From positions 1,028 through 34,741 of IMG/VR virus record IMGVR_UViG_3300014050_000077: a DNA stretch of 33,714 nucleotides. One strand, 5' to 3'. The translations under genes and the position numbers were made by a program. This DNA comes from a virus. Of the stretch, positions 12,570 to 19,019 are shown piece after piece. Position 1 is the first letter of the stretch, and the number at the start of each line of letters is the position of its first letter. The notes beneath the pieces are model-generated. The model saw only the letters and a list, made by a program, of their open reading frames with translations, did no database searches and was not told where the DNA came from.

Positions 12570-13231
12570 CGACCTAGCTCCACCAGCTTTGCTTCGTCTT
12601 CTTTAATCTGGTTAGCTAACTTAACCAGATCGTTTGATTGCCCAGCGTAGTGAATAATCATCGCATCCTTGTAGCGGTCCAAACCAAAGTGCGACTCAAC
12701 GCTTGTCATACAATTGAAGGACGGGTCAAGCTCGGTCAGCGGAATGTTCCATAGGTGCGCCATCACGTTTAGCCAGGTCTGCTCGGCAAAGTGATTTGGA
12801 TGAAGGCCAATGGGTGGCATTGATAATATACCAACGGCCTTGGTATGAACTACGAACACGCCAGTGTTTACATAGAACTTAGGCTCAATCACTCCGCCGA
12901 AGGCTCCAGCCAGCTTCACCATATCTGGCTTGCGGTCCAAGTAAGCTCCCTCATCAAAGGCACAGAATACGCCAGCGTCATCGGATAACTTCGGGCAATC
13001 GTTTGCAATCAAAACATCAGCGTCAACAAATGTCACTTGGTCATAGTGTTTAGTAGCCATGATATTTCCAATCGCAGACTTGGAGTATTGGGCTGGATGC
13101 GTAAGAGGCTTGTCGATTAGAATGAAGTCAACGCTATGGCGTTTGCAGTACGCCTCCATCCTTGGCCTAGTAAGATCAATAATCTTCTGCCAATCCTCAC
13201 CAAACGATTGTGTGACTAATGCTTGTTTCAT
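12566..13231 (-). CDS. GT-A-fold glycosyltransferase (GT8-like)
   Basis: The ATG at 13231 overlaps the preceding TGA (ATGA), giving 221 residues; an in-frame ATG at 13246 is less likely. The N-terminus MKQALVTQSFGEDW is the first Rossmann strand, VTFVDADVLI at 67-75 carries the metal-binding DxD (D70, D72), YVNTGVFVV at 120-128 is the acceptor-site loop, and IHYAGQSN near 193-200 is the late histidine region of GT8-type enzymes. It transfers a sugar from a nucleotide donor. Being in one operon with a methyltransferase and an oxygenase makes DNA bases a plausible acceptor. Virion or surface glycans remain alternatives. Confidence 0.75.
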   Translation of the reverse strand: MKQALVTQSFGEDWQKIIDLTRPRMEAYCKRHSVDFILIDKPLTHPAQYSKSAIGNIMATKHYDQVTFVDADVLIANDCPKLSDDAGVFCAFDEGAYLDRKPDMVKLAGAFGGVIEPKFYVNTGVFVVHTKAVGILSMPPIGLHPNHFAEQTWLNVMAHLWNIPLTELDPSFNCMTSVESHFGLDRYKDAMIIHYAGQSNDLVKLANQIKEDEAKLVELGR

Positions 13232-13383
13232 TTTACGTTCTTCCATATTTTGCCATGCTCATCCAGCGCGGATGACCAGATCATCATCTTGTTGTAGATG
13301 CTGTAGGCGCAGCCAAACCTCATCAGCGTTAGGCTAATCAGATCACCGATCTGATAACAGATCCAAGACAAGGCAAGTTTCAT
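13228..13383 (-). CDS. 51-residue hydrophobic small protein
   Basis: A frame from ATG 13383 (overlapping TGA 13382-13380 of the gene before it) to TGA 13230-13228 (overlapping the glycosyltransferase ATG) encodes 51 residues. The first 30 are hydrophobic (KLALSWICYQIGDLISLTLM, RFGCAYSIY), suggesting membrane association, and the tail is polar (DEHGKIWKNVK). An exact inverted repeat ATCAGATC/GATCTGAT lies within the coding sequence at 13337-13355. It might help anchor the downstream glycosyltransferase, but no family is recognised. Confidence 0.6.
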   Translation of the reverse strand: MKLALSWICYQIGDLISLTLMRFGCAYSIYNKMMIWSSALDEHGKIWKNVK

Positions 13384-13550
13384 TCTCTTGGATACTTATT
13401 GTTTCCATCGTGATCGCAGAACTTCTGGAACGATTCCTCGGTTTCAGACTCATCCTCATCATTGGTTTTGTCTCCGTAATTGGAGTAAAGCCAAGGGCGA
13501 GGCTTGCTAAAAAACTCATCCCAATCTTTGTCTATTTCTTCTTGGTTCAT
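13380..13550 (-). CDS. Small acidic protein
   Basis: The ATG at 13550 overlaps the stop of the preceding gene and has AGAGG upstream, giving 56 residues; the longer frame to 13595 runs into that gene. It is very acidic (NQEEIDKDWDEFFSKPRPW, KTNDEDESETEESFQKF). Low-complexity acidic proteins of this size can imitate DNA charge, but no known anti-restriction family is recognised. Confidence 0.6.
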   Translation of the reverse strand: MNQEEIDKDWDEFFSKPRPWLYSNYGDKTNDEDESETEESFQKFCDHDGNNKYPRE

Positions 13551-13843
13551 AGTCTTGTTACCTCTTTCTTTATTTGTGCTAACGTGAACAGGCATCGTAC
13601 CAGAGCGCGCTCAAGGTGGTCAACGCTTGTTTCGCCGTTGTTGTCAGGGCAAGGCATGGATTTGTGGAGCTGCATCTGTGCCGTGGCTAGGTGGCGAACA
13701 GCCCTAGCAATATGGTAATCGTGGGTAGGCCGATCCTTCTCCAGCCAATCTCCATAACCAGACTTATCCGATCCCTTACCCATCACGCGCCAGACTATCT
13801 CCTGCGCAGCAAGACCCATCTCTTGAATTGTCGGTGCAGTCAT
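13547..13843 (-). CDS. Helical protein resembling the DUF5664-type phage family
   Basis: The ATG at 13843 overlaps the preceding TGA (ATGA) and gives 98 residues. Segments DYHIARAVRHLATAQMQLHK and GETSVDHLERALVRCLFTLA give a paired-helix layout with conserved histidine and acidic residues. I recall a similar arrangement in DUF5664 (dATP/dGTP diphosphohydrolase-like) proteins of phages. If correct it would adjust deoxynucleotide pools. The similarity is partial, so the function is tentative. Confidence 0.45.
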   Translation of the reverse strand: MTAPTIQEMGLAAQEIVWRVMGKGSDKSGYGDWLEKDRPTHDYHIARAVRHLATAQMQLHKSMPCPDNNGETSVDHLERALVRCLFTLAQIKKEVTRL

Positions 13844-14253
13844 TTTGCGCACCTAATAATTGTTTCAGCAAAATCTTTAAGTTCTTTAATTGCATTTTCC
13901 AGCGTCCCAACATTCCTTGCCCTAGCCAACAACCAAGGCGATGGGTTGTCATTTGATGTAAAAAATAGAACTGGCTTACCCTTCATATGCGCGTAAAAAA
14001 TTTCCATACCAGTTCCCCAGCCTGGTTTATCGCAATTTGCCAGAACCACACTTGAGTTATCTACACACATCATATCCTCCTTTACTATTGTTGAGCTGTT
14101 TACTGTGTCGAATTTTGTACCACGATAATCCCTATCCAGAGGATTTAATACATCATAAATCTCTGACAAACTTTCGGACGCAATTCTGCGCCACTCCTGC
14201 TCTTCGTTGGTTGTTCCGTAGATTGCGCCAGCAAGATATACTTTTGGTTTCAT
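13840..14253 (-). CDS. Nucleoside 2-deoxyribosyltransferase-like protein
   Basis: The 137-residue product starts at ATG 14253 (ATGA). It shows KVYLAGAIYG at the start, VLNPLDRDYRG near 35-45, a DxxSSVVLANCD strand at about 65-75, GWGTGMEIFYAH at 79-89 with the catalytic-type Glu84, and GKPVLFF. These are features of the nucleoside 2-deoxyribosyltransferase superfamily, whose members swap bases on deoxyribose or cleave modified nucleotides. Next to QueD and a DpdA-like gene, it could act in nucleotide salvage or in clearing an unwanted base. Confidence 0.78.
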   Translation of the reverse strand: MKPKVYLAGAIYGTTNEEQEWRRIASESLSEIYDVLNPLDRDYRGTKFDTVNSSTIVKEDMMCVDNSSVVLANCDKPGWGTGMEIFYAHMKGKPVLFFTSNDNPSPWLLARARNVGTLENAIKELKDFAETIIRCAK

Positions 14254-14687
14254 ATATTTTCTACCCTTATCCTATTGTTTGAGCCTTCACGCAAAACAAT
14301 AGCCCTCAATTTCAGCTTTTCGCATTCAAACATTTTTAGCCTCTTAAAAAACCAGTTCCCAACATTTTCTAAAGTAGTAGGAAAATCAAATACCTCGTTT
14401 AAATTGCTGTGGTCGCAGGACCGAACAAGTGTTTGAGTATAGTCTTTAAGCTCGCCAAACGGATAAATCATAGGCTCTTGATCCGTTGGAAAACCCTCCC
14501 ACTCGACATCAAGCGAGTAGGTGTGGCCGTGATTACGGAAACATTTCATAAGACCAACCAATGAGTTGTGATGCAAATATAAAAAGTCTTCTTTTTTCAA
14601 ATTGTGTGAAGCATCAAATTTAAACGACTGTATGACAGTGTATTTGACTCCACCTAGTTTTGTTTTGTTTAGGTCTTTAGCAAACAT
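14250..14687 (-). CDS. queD: 6-carboxytetrahydropterin synthase (QueD-like)
   Basis: The 145-residue product starts at ATG 14687 with AAGGAG six bases upstream. The family's key residues are present: zinc ligands His28 (FDASH), His53 and His55 (HGH), catalytic Cys49 four residues before HGH, Asp92-His93 in CDHSNLN, Glu134 in LREG, and the PTTLENVG helix. QueD converts dihydroneopterin triphosphate to 6-carboxy-tetrahydropterin, the second committed step to preQ0. FolE, QueE and QueC are not in this window, so they come from the host or elsewhere on the phage. The gene overlaps the DpdA-like gene by 19 bases. Confidence 0.9.
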   Translation of the reverse strand: MFAKDLNKTKLGGVKYTVIQSFKFDASHNLKKEDFLYLHHNSLVGLMKCFRNHGHTYSLDVEWEGFPTDQEPMIYPFGELKDYTQTLVRSCDHSNLNEVFDFPTTLENVGNWFFKRLKMFECEKLKLRAIVLREGSNNRIRVENI

Positions 14688-15301
14688 TTTTGACTCCTTC
14701 CGTTTCCATATTTTTCTTCTAGATATTTTATAAGAGGTTGCAATCTTTTCATTCCACCCCTAACCCAACCAGTTCCATCGCAACTTTCAACATTATTTTC
14801 ATCACATATCCACAGTCCTTCATACGAATTGACTCTTCCGCAATGAACTCTTTTACCTATGGAGCAAAACTCTGGAAGCATTTTCCACTTCCACTCAAAT
14901 GAGCCACCCATAAAAATAATTTCAGCTTCACTCGGAACATCGCTTGGAGTCATTCCGTCTTGCGCAACAAATGCAACTGGAAATTTCCACTCAGAAATTC
15001 TTTCATAATGCTTGTCCCACATTTTTAGAGTTTCATTCTTGTCCATAACCTTATCTGGACAAGCAACCCAAAGCGGCTTATTCCAACACGGGACTTTGTC
15101 CAGCATTTTATAAAACTCTTTTTCATCCCATTCTGTTTTATTTGTGAATGCGTAATAAGCCCCATTATCAAGTGCATATGGAATTACCTCTGGAAGATAT
15201 CTCCATCCATTTGGAGATATAAGCAAACCGATTGAATCCTTAAATTTACCAGCCAAGTATCCTATCATAAAGCCAGTATTATTTGTTGGCATTACGATCA
15301 C
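14669..15301 (-). CDS. dpdA: DpdA-like 7-deazaguanine DNA transglycosylase (TGT fold)
   Basis: A GTG at 15301 overlaps the preceding TGA as GTGA and gives 210 residues; ATG 15292 is an alternative. The text follows phage TGT-like DpdA proteins: PYALDNGAYYAF at about 41-52 with the acidic DNG, LWVACPDKV at 77-85, FPVAFVAQDGMTPSD at 107-121, IIFMGGSFEWK at 128-138, RVHCGRVNS at 151-159 and ESCDGTGWVRGG at 172-183. DpdA enzymes exchange guanine in DNA for a 7-deazaguanine such as preQ0. No zinc site of bacterial TGT is evident, as expected for the phage forms. The QueD gene next door supplies the precursor pathway. Confidence 0.78.
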   Translation of the reverse strand: MIVMPTNNTGFMIGYLAGKFKDSIGLLISPNGWRYLPEVIPYALDNGAYYAFTNKTEWDEKEFYKMLDKVPCWNKPLWVACPDKVMDKNETLKMWDKHYERISEWKFPVAFVAQDGMTPSDVPSEAEIIFMGGSFEWKWKMLPEFCSIGKRVHCGRVNSYEGLWICDENNVESCDGTGWVRGGMKRLQPLIKYLEEKYGNGRSQKCLLKT

Positions 15302-16116
15302 AACTTCATCCCAGGAGGCGTGTAGCCCTTGACCCAAGACCAGACTTTCTGCATTGCGCAGAAGGCAATACCAGCTTGGTAGAGTTCGTCCTCGTCCCAC
15401 ACCTTTGTCATCAGCTTGGTAGCATCATTTGATGCTAGGACCACCGACACGCAGGCGCATTTGGGATTCTCGCTTGCGGCTCGGTATGCCCAAAGCTGGG
15501 CGCAATCCGTATCGTAGAAAGGATCGTACTTAGGATTAACCTTACGATTCTTTAAGTCGATGATAGCGTCACCAATACCGCGTAGCTTGACGTAGGCATC
15601 ACACCTGCCCGCATACCCTCCGCCGACAAGACCCTTTTCGCACCAGTAGGTTTTCTCGACATTCTTTTCTGCCCACTCGGTGAATGTTTTGATGTACGGA
15701 GCAAGTGTCTCATCTTTGGATACGGCTCTTCCCAAGAGGATGTTTTCCATTTCCGTGTGCATTTTCGTGCCGTGTTCAGCTGCCTTCGTTGTTGATTCTT
15801 TAGAGTCCTTAACCACTCTTCGAGCGTAGGTTTCGAGCGTTTCATCTGCCTCCTTCGGAAGCGTGAGCGAGGACATAATGGCCTGCTCTATCTTCCAAGC
15901 CGTCAATTGCGGCTTATCCATAATGCCAAGCACGCTGGTTACGGATGGGTACAATCCCATCTGGCGCGCATCGGCTACGGTTGTGTTTCTTTCTTTTCCG
16001 TTCTTGCCAATCACAACGTGGGCGGATTCACCCTCGGCTGTGTACCAATGTCCCGCCTGGTCAGTAGCGACCAGACGGGAATTAGTAGGCTCTTTCGCTG
16101 TGATTGTAAGAGCCAT
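15298..16116 (-). CDS. PD-(D/E)XK exonuclease (RecB/Cas4-like)
   Basis: The 272-residue product starts at ATG 16116. Nuclease motifs are in order: HGTKMHTEMEN at about 115-125, GYAGRCDAYV at 167-176 (Asp173), IIDLKNRK at 185-192 (Asp187 and Lys189) and AQLWAYR at 206-212, as in RecB-like phage exonucleases. No cysteines form a clear Cas4 iron-sulfur set. It lies directly after the putative ssDNA-binding protein gene, so together they may form an exonuclease plus single-strand-binding recombination pair. It would resect double-strand ends during replication or repair. Confidence 0.82.
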   Translation of the reverse strand: MALTITAKEPTNSRLVATDQAGHWYTAEGESAHVVIGKNGKERNTTVADARQMGLYPSVTSVLGIMDKPQLTAWKIEQAIMSSLTLPKEADETLETYARRVVKDSKESTTKAAEHGTKMHTEMENILLGRAVSKDETLAPYIKTFTEWAEKNVEKTYWCEKGLVGGGYAGRCDAYVKLRGIGDAIIDLKNRKVNPKYDPFYDTDCAQLWAYRAASENPKCACVSVVLASNDATKLMTKVWDEDELYQAGIAFCAMQKVWSWVKGYTPPGMKL

Positions 16117-16121
16117 TTGAT

Positions 16122-16763
16122 TTAGAATGGCACTTGGTTGCCGTCTTCGTCCACCTCGACCTTAGTGGCCGTGGACTTTCCAGCAGCGGTAGCAAACTCC
16201 TTGGATGCGCGGATCTTCTCCTGCAACCAATCGGGCATATCGTTGAACTGACCAGCCTCACCCTGTTCGATCTCGTAGTACAACTGATCGTTAGTGGTGG
16301 TAGCTGGTGCTTTCATACCCTTGGGCAACTTGGATGCACCCGCAATGGCGCAGTACTGCCGACCCTGCTGGCTGGTCTTGTGGATCAGCGTCAGCATAGC
16401 TGGCTTTCCCAATAGGTTCTTCAAGCTGAATGCTTGCAGTTCCTTTGAGGTGAAGGTCTGACCGCGCCATTGTTCGAGAAGCTTGCGAAGGCTTGCTTTC
16501 TCTCCAAGGCTGCGGGTCTGCTCAATGCTAACGACCATAGGCTTCTGGACTGTGGTGCGTTTGCCATTCTCCTCGACCTCGAACTCATCGGTCTGATCGG
16601 GCAACTCAAAGGTCAAGCGGACTTTTGGTGTCCACTTCTCTTGGTTGTCCCAATTGGTTTTCTGGTGGCCTAGGTCAACTAGGCTGTAGAGAACGCCTAC
16701 AGTAGCTCCTGCTTCTGGTAGTTTGCGTTCTTGTTTTGCTGATTCACTTAATGTTAGTGCCAT
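16122..16763 (-). CDS. Putative single-stranded-DNA-binding replication protein
   Basis: The 213-residue product starts at ATG 16763 with AAAGGAG upstream. It begins with a KLPEAGATVGVLYSLVDLG segment, a pattern found in phage replication-associated proteins, followed by KVRLTFELPDQ, which looks like OB-fold strands, and LLGKPAMLTLIHK. The C-terminal region is acidic (KVEVDEDGNQVPF), a usual feature of ssDNA-binding proteins that recruit partners. The next gene is a RecB-like exonuclease. The assignment is from style and context, since no unique motif defines the family. Confidence 0.55.
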   Translation of the reverse strand: MALTLSESAKQERKLPEAGATVGVLYSLVDLGHQKTNWDNQEKWTPKVRLTFELPDQTDEFEVEENGKRTTVQKPMVVSIEQTRSLGEKASLRKLLEQWRGQTFTSKELQAFSLKNLLGKPAMLTLIHKTSQQGRQYCAIAGASKLPKGMKAPATTTNDQLYYEIEQGEAGQFNDMPDWLQEKIRASKEFATAAGKSTATKVEVDEDGNQVPF

Positions 16764-16775
16764 GTTATTTCTCCT

Positions 16776-17237
16776 TTATTTATTTGGGTTTAGTTTTGGT
16801 TGTATGTATGGGGTAAGTTCTTCTTGATTGTGTACCCAAAATCCAGCACCAACTGTGGTTGACATAGGATTGCTGGGTACATATTCGATCTTCACATTGG
16901 CAGGCGCGATCTGTCGAGCTAATTCGCACACGCTGTCAGCGGTCAGTATGACCAGCCATTCTTTGCGTCCATTACGGCGAAAGAATACAGATGGAATCTT
17001 GCCCTTCGGACAATCACGCTTGGATTGTTCCATCCACTCTTCGGGCTTGAGTGCTTGGCAACGTTTTCCTTCGATATGAAAAGGGAAGTTCTCGCAGACT
17101 ACATCACCGCTACCGCCTTCTGGATTGCCTGCGTATTGGGCGGTCCTTCTGGCCTTCTGCCAGCCCTGCTCCCGCAGGTAGTTTGCTAACTCTCTCTCAC
17201 CCGCTGCGCCTTTAGCCCGACTATTGATTTTGCCCAT
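16776..17237 (-). CDS. Holliday-junction-resolvase-like PD-(D/E)XK nuclease
   Basis: The 153-residue product begins KINSRAKGAAGERELANYL, with Glu14 in the first helix. Asp45 in GGSGDVV and Glu56-x-Lys58 in FHIEGKR complete an E-D-ExK active site, and GWQKARRTAQYAG and VFFRRNGRKEWLV are typical of resolvase-like phage nucleases. Such enzymes cut four-way junctions before packaging. No Shine-Dalgarno site is seen. A 30-base hairpin ends directly at the ATG, so the start is likely regulated, or the real start lies elsewhere. Confidence 0.75.
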   Translation of the reverse strand: MGKINSRAKGAAGERELANYLREQGWQKARRTAQYAGNPEGGSGDVVCENFPFHIEGKRCQALKPEEWMEQSKRDCPKGKIPSVFFRRNGRKEWLVILTADSVCELARQIAPANVKIEYVPSNPMSTTVGAGFWVHNQEELTPYIQPKLNPNK

Positions 17238-17267
17238 CCATCGGGTTTAGCTGTCAACCCACGATGG
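17238..17267 (-). promoter_or_regulatory. Hairpin abutting the resolvase start codon
   Basis: On the plus strand CCATC (17238-17242) pairs with GATGG (17263-17267) and GGGTT (17243-17247) with AACCC (17256-17260), leaving a two-base bulge and an eight-base loop. It ends immediately before the ATG at 17237-17235 and occupies the place where a ribosome-binding site would be. It could block translation initiation or be an operator. Upstream is an AT-rich tract (17270-17290) suited to a promoter. Confidence 0.4.
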
Positions 17268-17291
17268 TGTCGATATATATTTTAATCTATT

Positions 17292-17471
17292 TCAGTTCCG
17301 CCAAGTCTTATTAGCTCTGCTAATATCCTCATTAAATCGTCTAATCATTGCCATCATGGTCAGCTTCTCTACGATCTTCTTGTTTTTCTTGACCCAAGCC
17401 ACAGCCTCATCGAAGGACTCCATGTCCTTTAGACCTTCCTCAAACTTAGCCCAAGCTTCTTTCTCGTTCAC
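17292..17471 (-). CDS. Small helical hypothetical protein
   Basis: A GTG at 17471 overlaps the TGA of the nuclease gene as GTGA, giving 59 residues; the longer ATG at 17513 would overlap that gene by 46 bases. The product is helical and charged (EKEAWAKFEEGLKDMESFDE, AVAWVKKNKKIVEKLTMMAM) and ends in a basic segment (NKTWRN). It could be a partner of the nuclease, but no family is recognised. Confidence 0.55.
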   Translation of the reverse strand: MNEKEAWAKFEEGLKDMESFDEAVAWVKKNKKIVEKLTMMAMIRRFNEDISRANKTWRN

Positions 17472-17851
17472 AAGCTTTGGAATACACGCCAGTTCTGACC
17501 TGTCGATGGGCAAAGCTTAGTTGTTATGCTTTTGCACTTGGCGATGGGCAACAGCCAGAATAGGTCATCGTTCATGCCCCAGCAGGCCACATAATCCACG
17601 CCACTGATGGCGCGCTTTGGGATATTAAACCCATTGCCACTGCTGGTAGTGAAGCGGTACTTGGTGCGCCCAGGCTCTACGGTCTGCGCGGTCTTAACTT
17701 GGATGCGGTAGAACTTGTTATTCTTCTCCGCGACCACATCGTACCCCGCAAAATCCTCGTATGGCGTAAGCACGTTGTACCCGCAGCGCAGCAACGCGCC
17801 AGTGACGCGAGCTACCCCTACCGCACCAACTTGGCGTGATGTTAATTTCAT
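17468..17851 (-). CDS. PD-(D/E)XK nuclease resembling group-I-intron-associated type
   Basis: The ATG at 17851 gives 127 residues. It has TSRQVGAVGVARVTGALLRC, a GYNVLTPYEDFAGYDVV strand with Asp38, and YRIQVKTAQ with Gln51-x-Lys53, the D-QxK active-site pattern of the PDDEXK_5 family. The usual glutamate in the first helix is replaced in VGVARV. The later DYVACWGMNDDLFWLLPI is typical of the family. Members include homing enzymes and unassigned nucleases. No group I intron is apparent here. It lies at the divergent boundary with the lone rightward gene. Confidence 0.6.
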   Translation of the reverse strand: MKLTSRQVGAVGVARVTGALLRCGYNVLTPYEDFAGYDVVAEKNNKFYRIQVKTAQTVEPGRTKYRFTTSSGNGFNIPKRAISGVDYVACWGMNDDLFWLLPIAKCKSITTKLCPSTGQNWRVFQSL

Positions 17852-17853
17852 GC

Positions 17854-17880
17854 TTGACGGATTTCGGTTTGTGCTAGAGA
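17854..17880 (+). promoter_or_regulatory. Candidate promoter of the lone rightward gene
   Basis: TTGACG at 17854-17859 and TAGAGA at 17875-17880 are 15 bases apart, and the latter ends nine bases before the ATG at 17890. The geometry copies that of the candidate promoter at 3210-3236, also with no ribosome-binding site. The -10 box is a poor match, so support is mostly the matching layout. Confidence 0.3.
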
Positions 17881-17889
17881 CTTTTTCCC

Positions 17890-18255
17890 ATGAAAGCAAT
17901 AATAACTATGACACTGACGGCGATGCTGATGGCATCGGTGATGGCTGATGATGATGATGGTGACGCTGCTGATTTTGTTGGAGCAGTGCTAAAGCGCAAC
18001 GGATTCTCATGTGGCCGTGGATGCGTAATATCAGAGAATGGTGGAATGGCTTATTCATCTTCATCTGGTAGGTCAATAATTTCTACTGAAGGTTTCTATT
18101 TTAAGTCTGGAAGTAGTGTTGTCGGGAAAGATGCAACATTCATATCGAAGTCTAGGAATTTCTTTTATGGAACTTCCGCAACGATTAAGGCTGGTTCTGC
18201 CTATATGAATGGAGATGCTGTGTGGGTTGGATCTCAAGAAGAGGATAATGATTAA
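17890..18255 (+). CDS. Secreted or periplasmic protein, lone rightward gene
   Basis: The 121-residue product has a clear signal peptide (KAIITMTLTAMLMASVMA) with a cleavage site before an acidic start (DDDDGDAADF). The mature part contains two cysteines (FSCGRGCVIS), then short serine/glycine-rich strands in which SSSSGRSIIS, KSGSSVVGKDATFI and GTSATIKAGSAYM give a repetitive pattern like a small beta-helix. It is the only rightward gene between 5.3 kb and the right edge, and its stop shares bases with the stop of the convergent hydrolase gene. This isolated orientation, own promoter and export signal are typical of a moron. No family is recognised. Confidence 0.7.
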   Translation: MKAIITMTLTAMLMASVMADDDDGDAADFVGAVLKRNGFSCGRGCVISENGGMAYSSSSGRSIISTEGFYFKSGSSVVGKDATFISKSRNFFYGTSATIKAGSAYMNGDAVWVGSQEEDND

Positions 18256-19019
18256 GCTCCAAATATTGCGAGCCTATTTCGTATTCTGCTTTCGAGTCCA
18301 CCGATAAACTTTTTTCTGGCTGGGTTGCGTTGAGCCATTCGGTATTCGTCCTCAAGCTGGGCTTGGCTGGCTGCACGCATTAACGCCTTTGGTTCAACTT
18401 GGTTGATTGCTTGCAATGTCTTTGGACCTAACCCTCCATCTACAGCCACCTTCTGCCCCAGCGTGTTCAATCCTTGCTGGATGTACTTCGTTGCGCCGCC
18501 CAGCCCACGATTAAACGCAAGATCCTGCGCGAATGGTTGAACTGCTTGTGGGAGTTTGGAGACGAATGGGCTGGTATATTCTTTGACGTATTGTGCCGCA
18601 GCCTGCGCTCTTTCTTGCGCTGGGAGCGATGAGATTCTTTTGAAGGCATCTGGATGATACTTGTCGTTAATACCAGCAACCTCGAAATTACCACCCATAT
18701 CTCCTGCTGGCAATTTATAGACCTGCACGTTGCCCTGCTTGTCCTTCCTTGCTTCAAAATCAATCGTCTTTAACGCTGCTGCTTGTAGCGCATCTTGTTC
18801 TGGTTTTGTTTGCATAGCTTGTTGTTCCTCTATAAAATCAAGTTGTGGTTGTTCTGGTGAGGCTTGTGGAATTTGCTTGGCGTATTCTCTGGCCTTTTCA
18901 ATTGGAGCAATCTTTCTCACCTCTTCTGGAACTGGCTCGTATCCAGTTCCAGTAAGCTCCCTAGCCACCATATCGTTTCTCAAGGAAACATCCTTCGATG
19001 GGTTTACTGAAAATCTCAT
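18252..19019 (-). CDS. Putative virion-associated peptidoglycan hydrolase (GH108/PG-binding type)
   Basis: The 255-residue product starts at ATG 19019, overlapping the TGA of the ejection protein. The C-terminal half resembles GH108 and PG_binding_3 muramidases: FAQDLAFNRGLGGATKYIQQ at about 164-183, then GQKVAVDGGLGPKTLQAINQ, followed by a helix near the end. The N-terminal 90 residues are proline-rich and helical, as in internal virion proteins. It probably cuts host peptidoglycan during DNA entry or serves as an endolysin. No catalytic glutamate can be placed with confidence. It is the last gene of the leftward virion module. Confidence 0.6.
   Translation of the reverse strand: MRFSVNPSKDVSLRNDMVARELTGTGYEPVPEEVRKIAPIEKAREYAKQIPQASPEQPQLDFIEEQQAMQTKPEQDALQAAALKTIDFEARKDKQGNVQVYKLPAGDMGGNFEVAGINDKYHPDAFKRISSLPAQERAQAAAQYVKEYTSPFVSKLPQAVQPFAQDLAFNRGLGGATKYIQQGLNTLGQKVAVDGGLGPKTLQAINQVEPKALMRAASQAQLEDEYRMAQRNPARKKFIGGLESRIRNRLAIFGA

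Noticed and set aside
17468-17851. Integrase or transposase at the divergent boundary
   Set aside because: The residues fit a PD-(D/E)XK nuclease (D38, QVK), with no tyrosine or serine recombinase motif.
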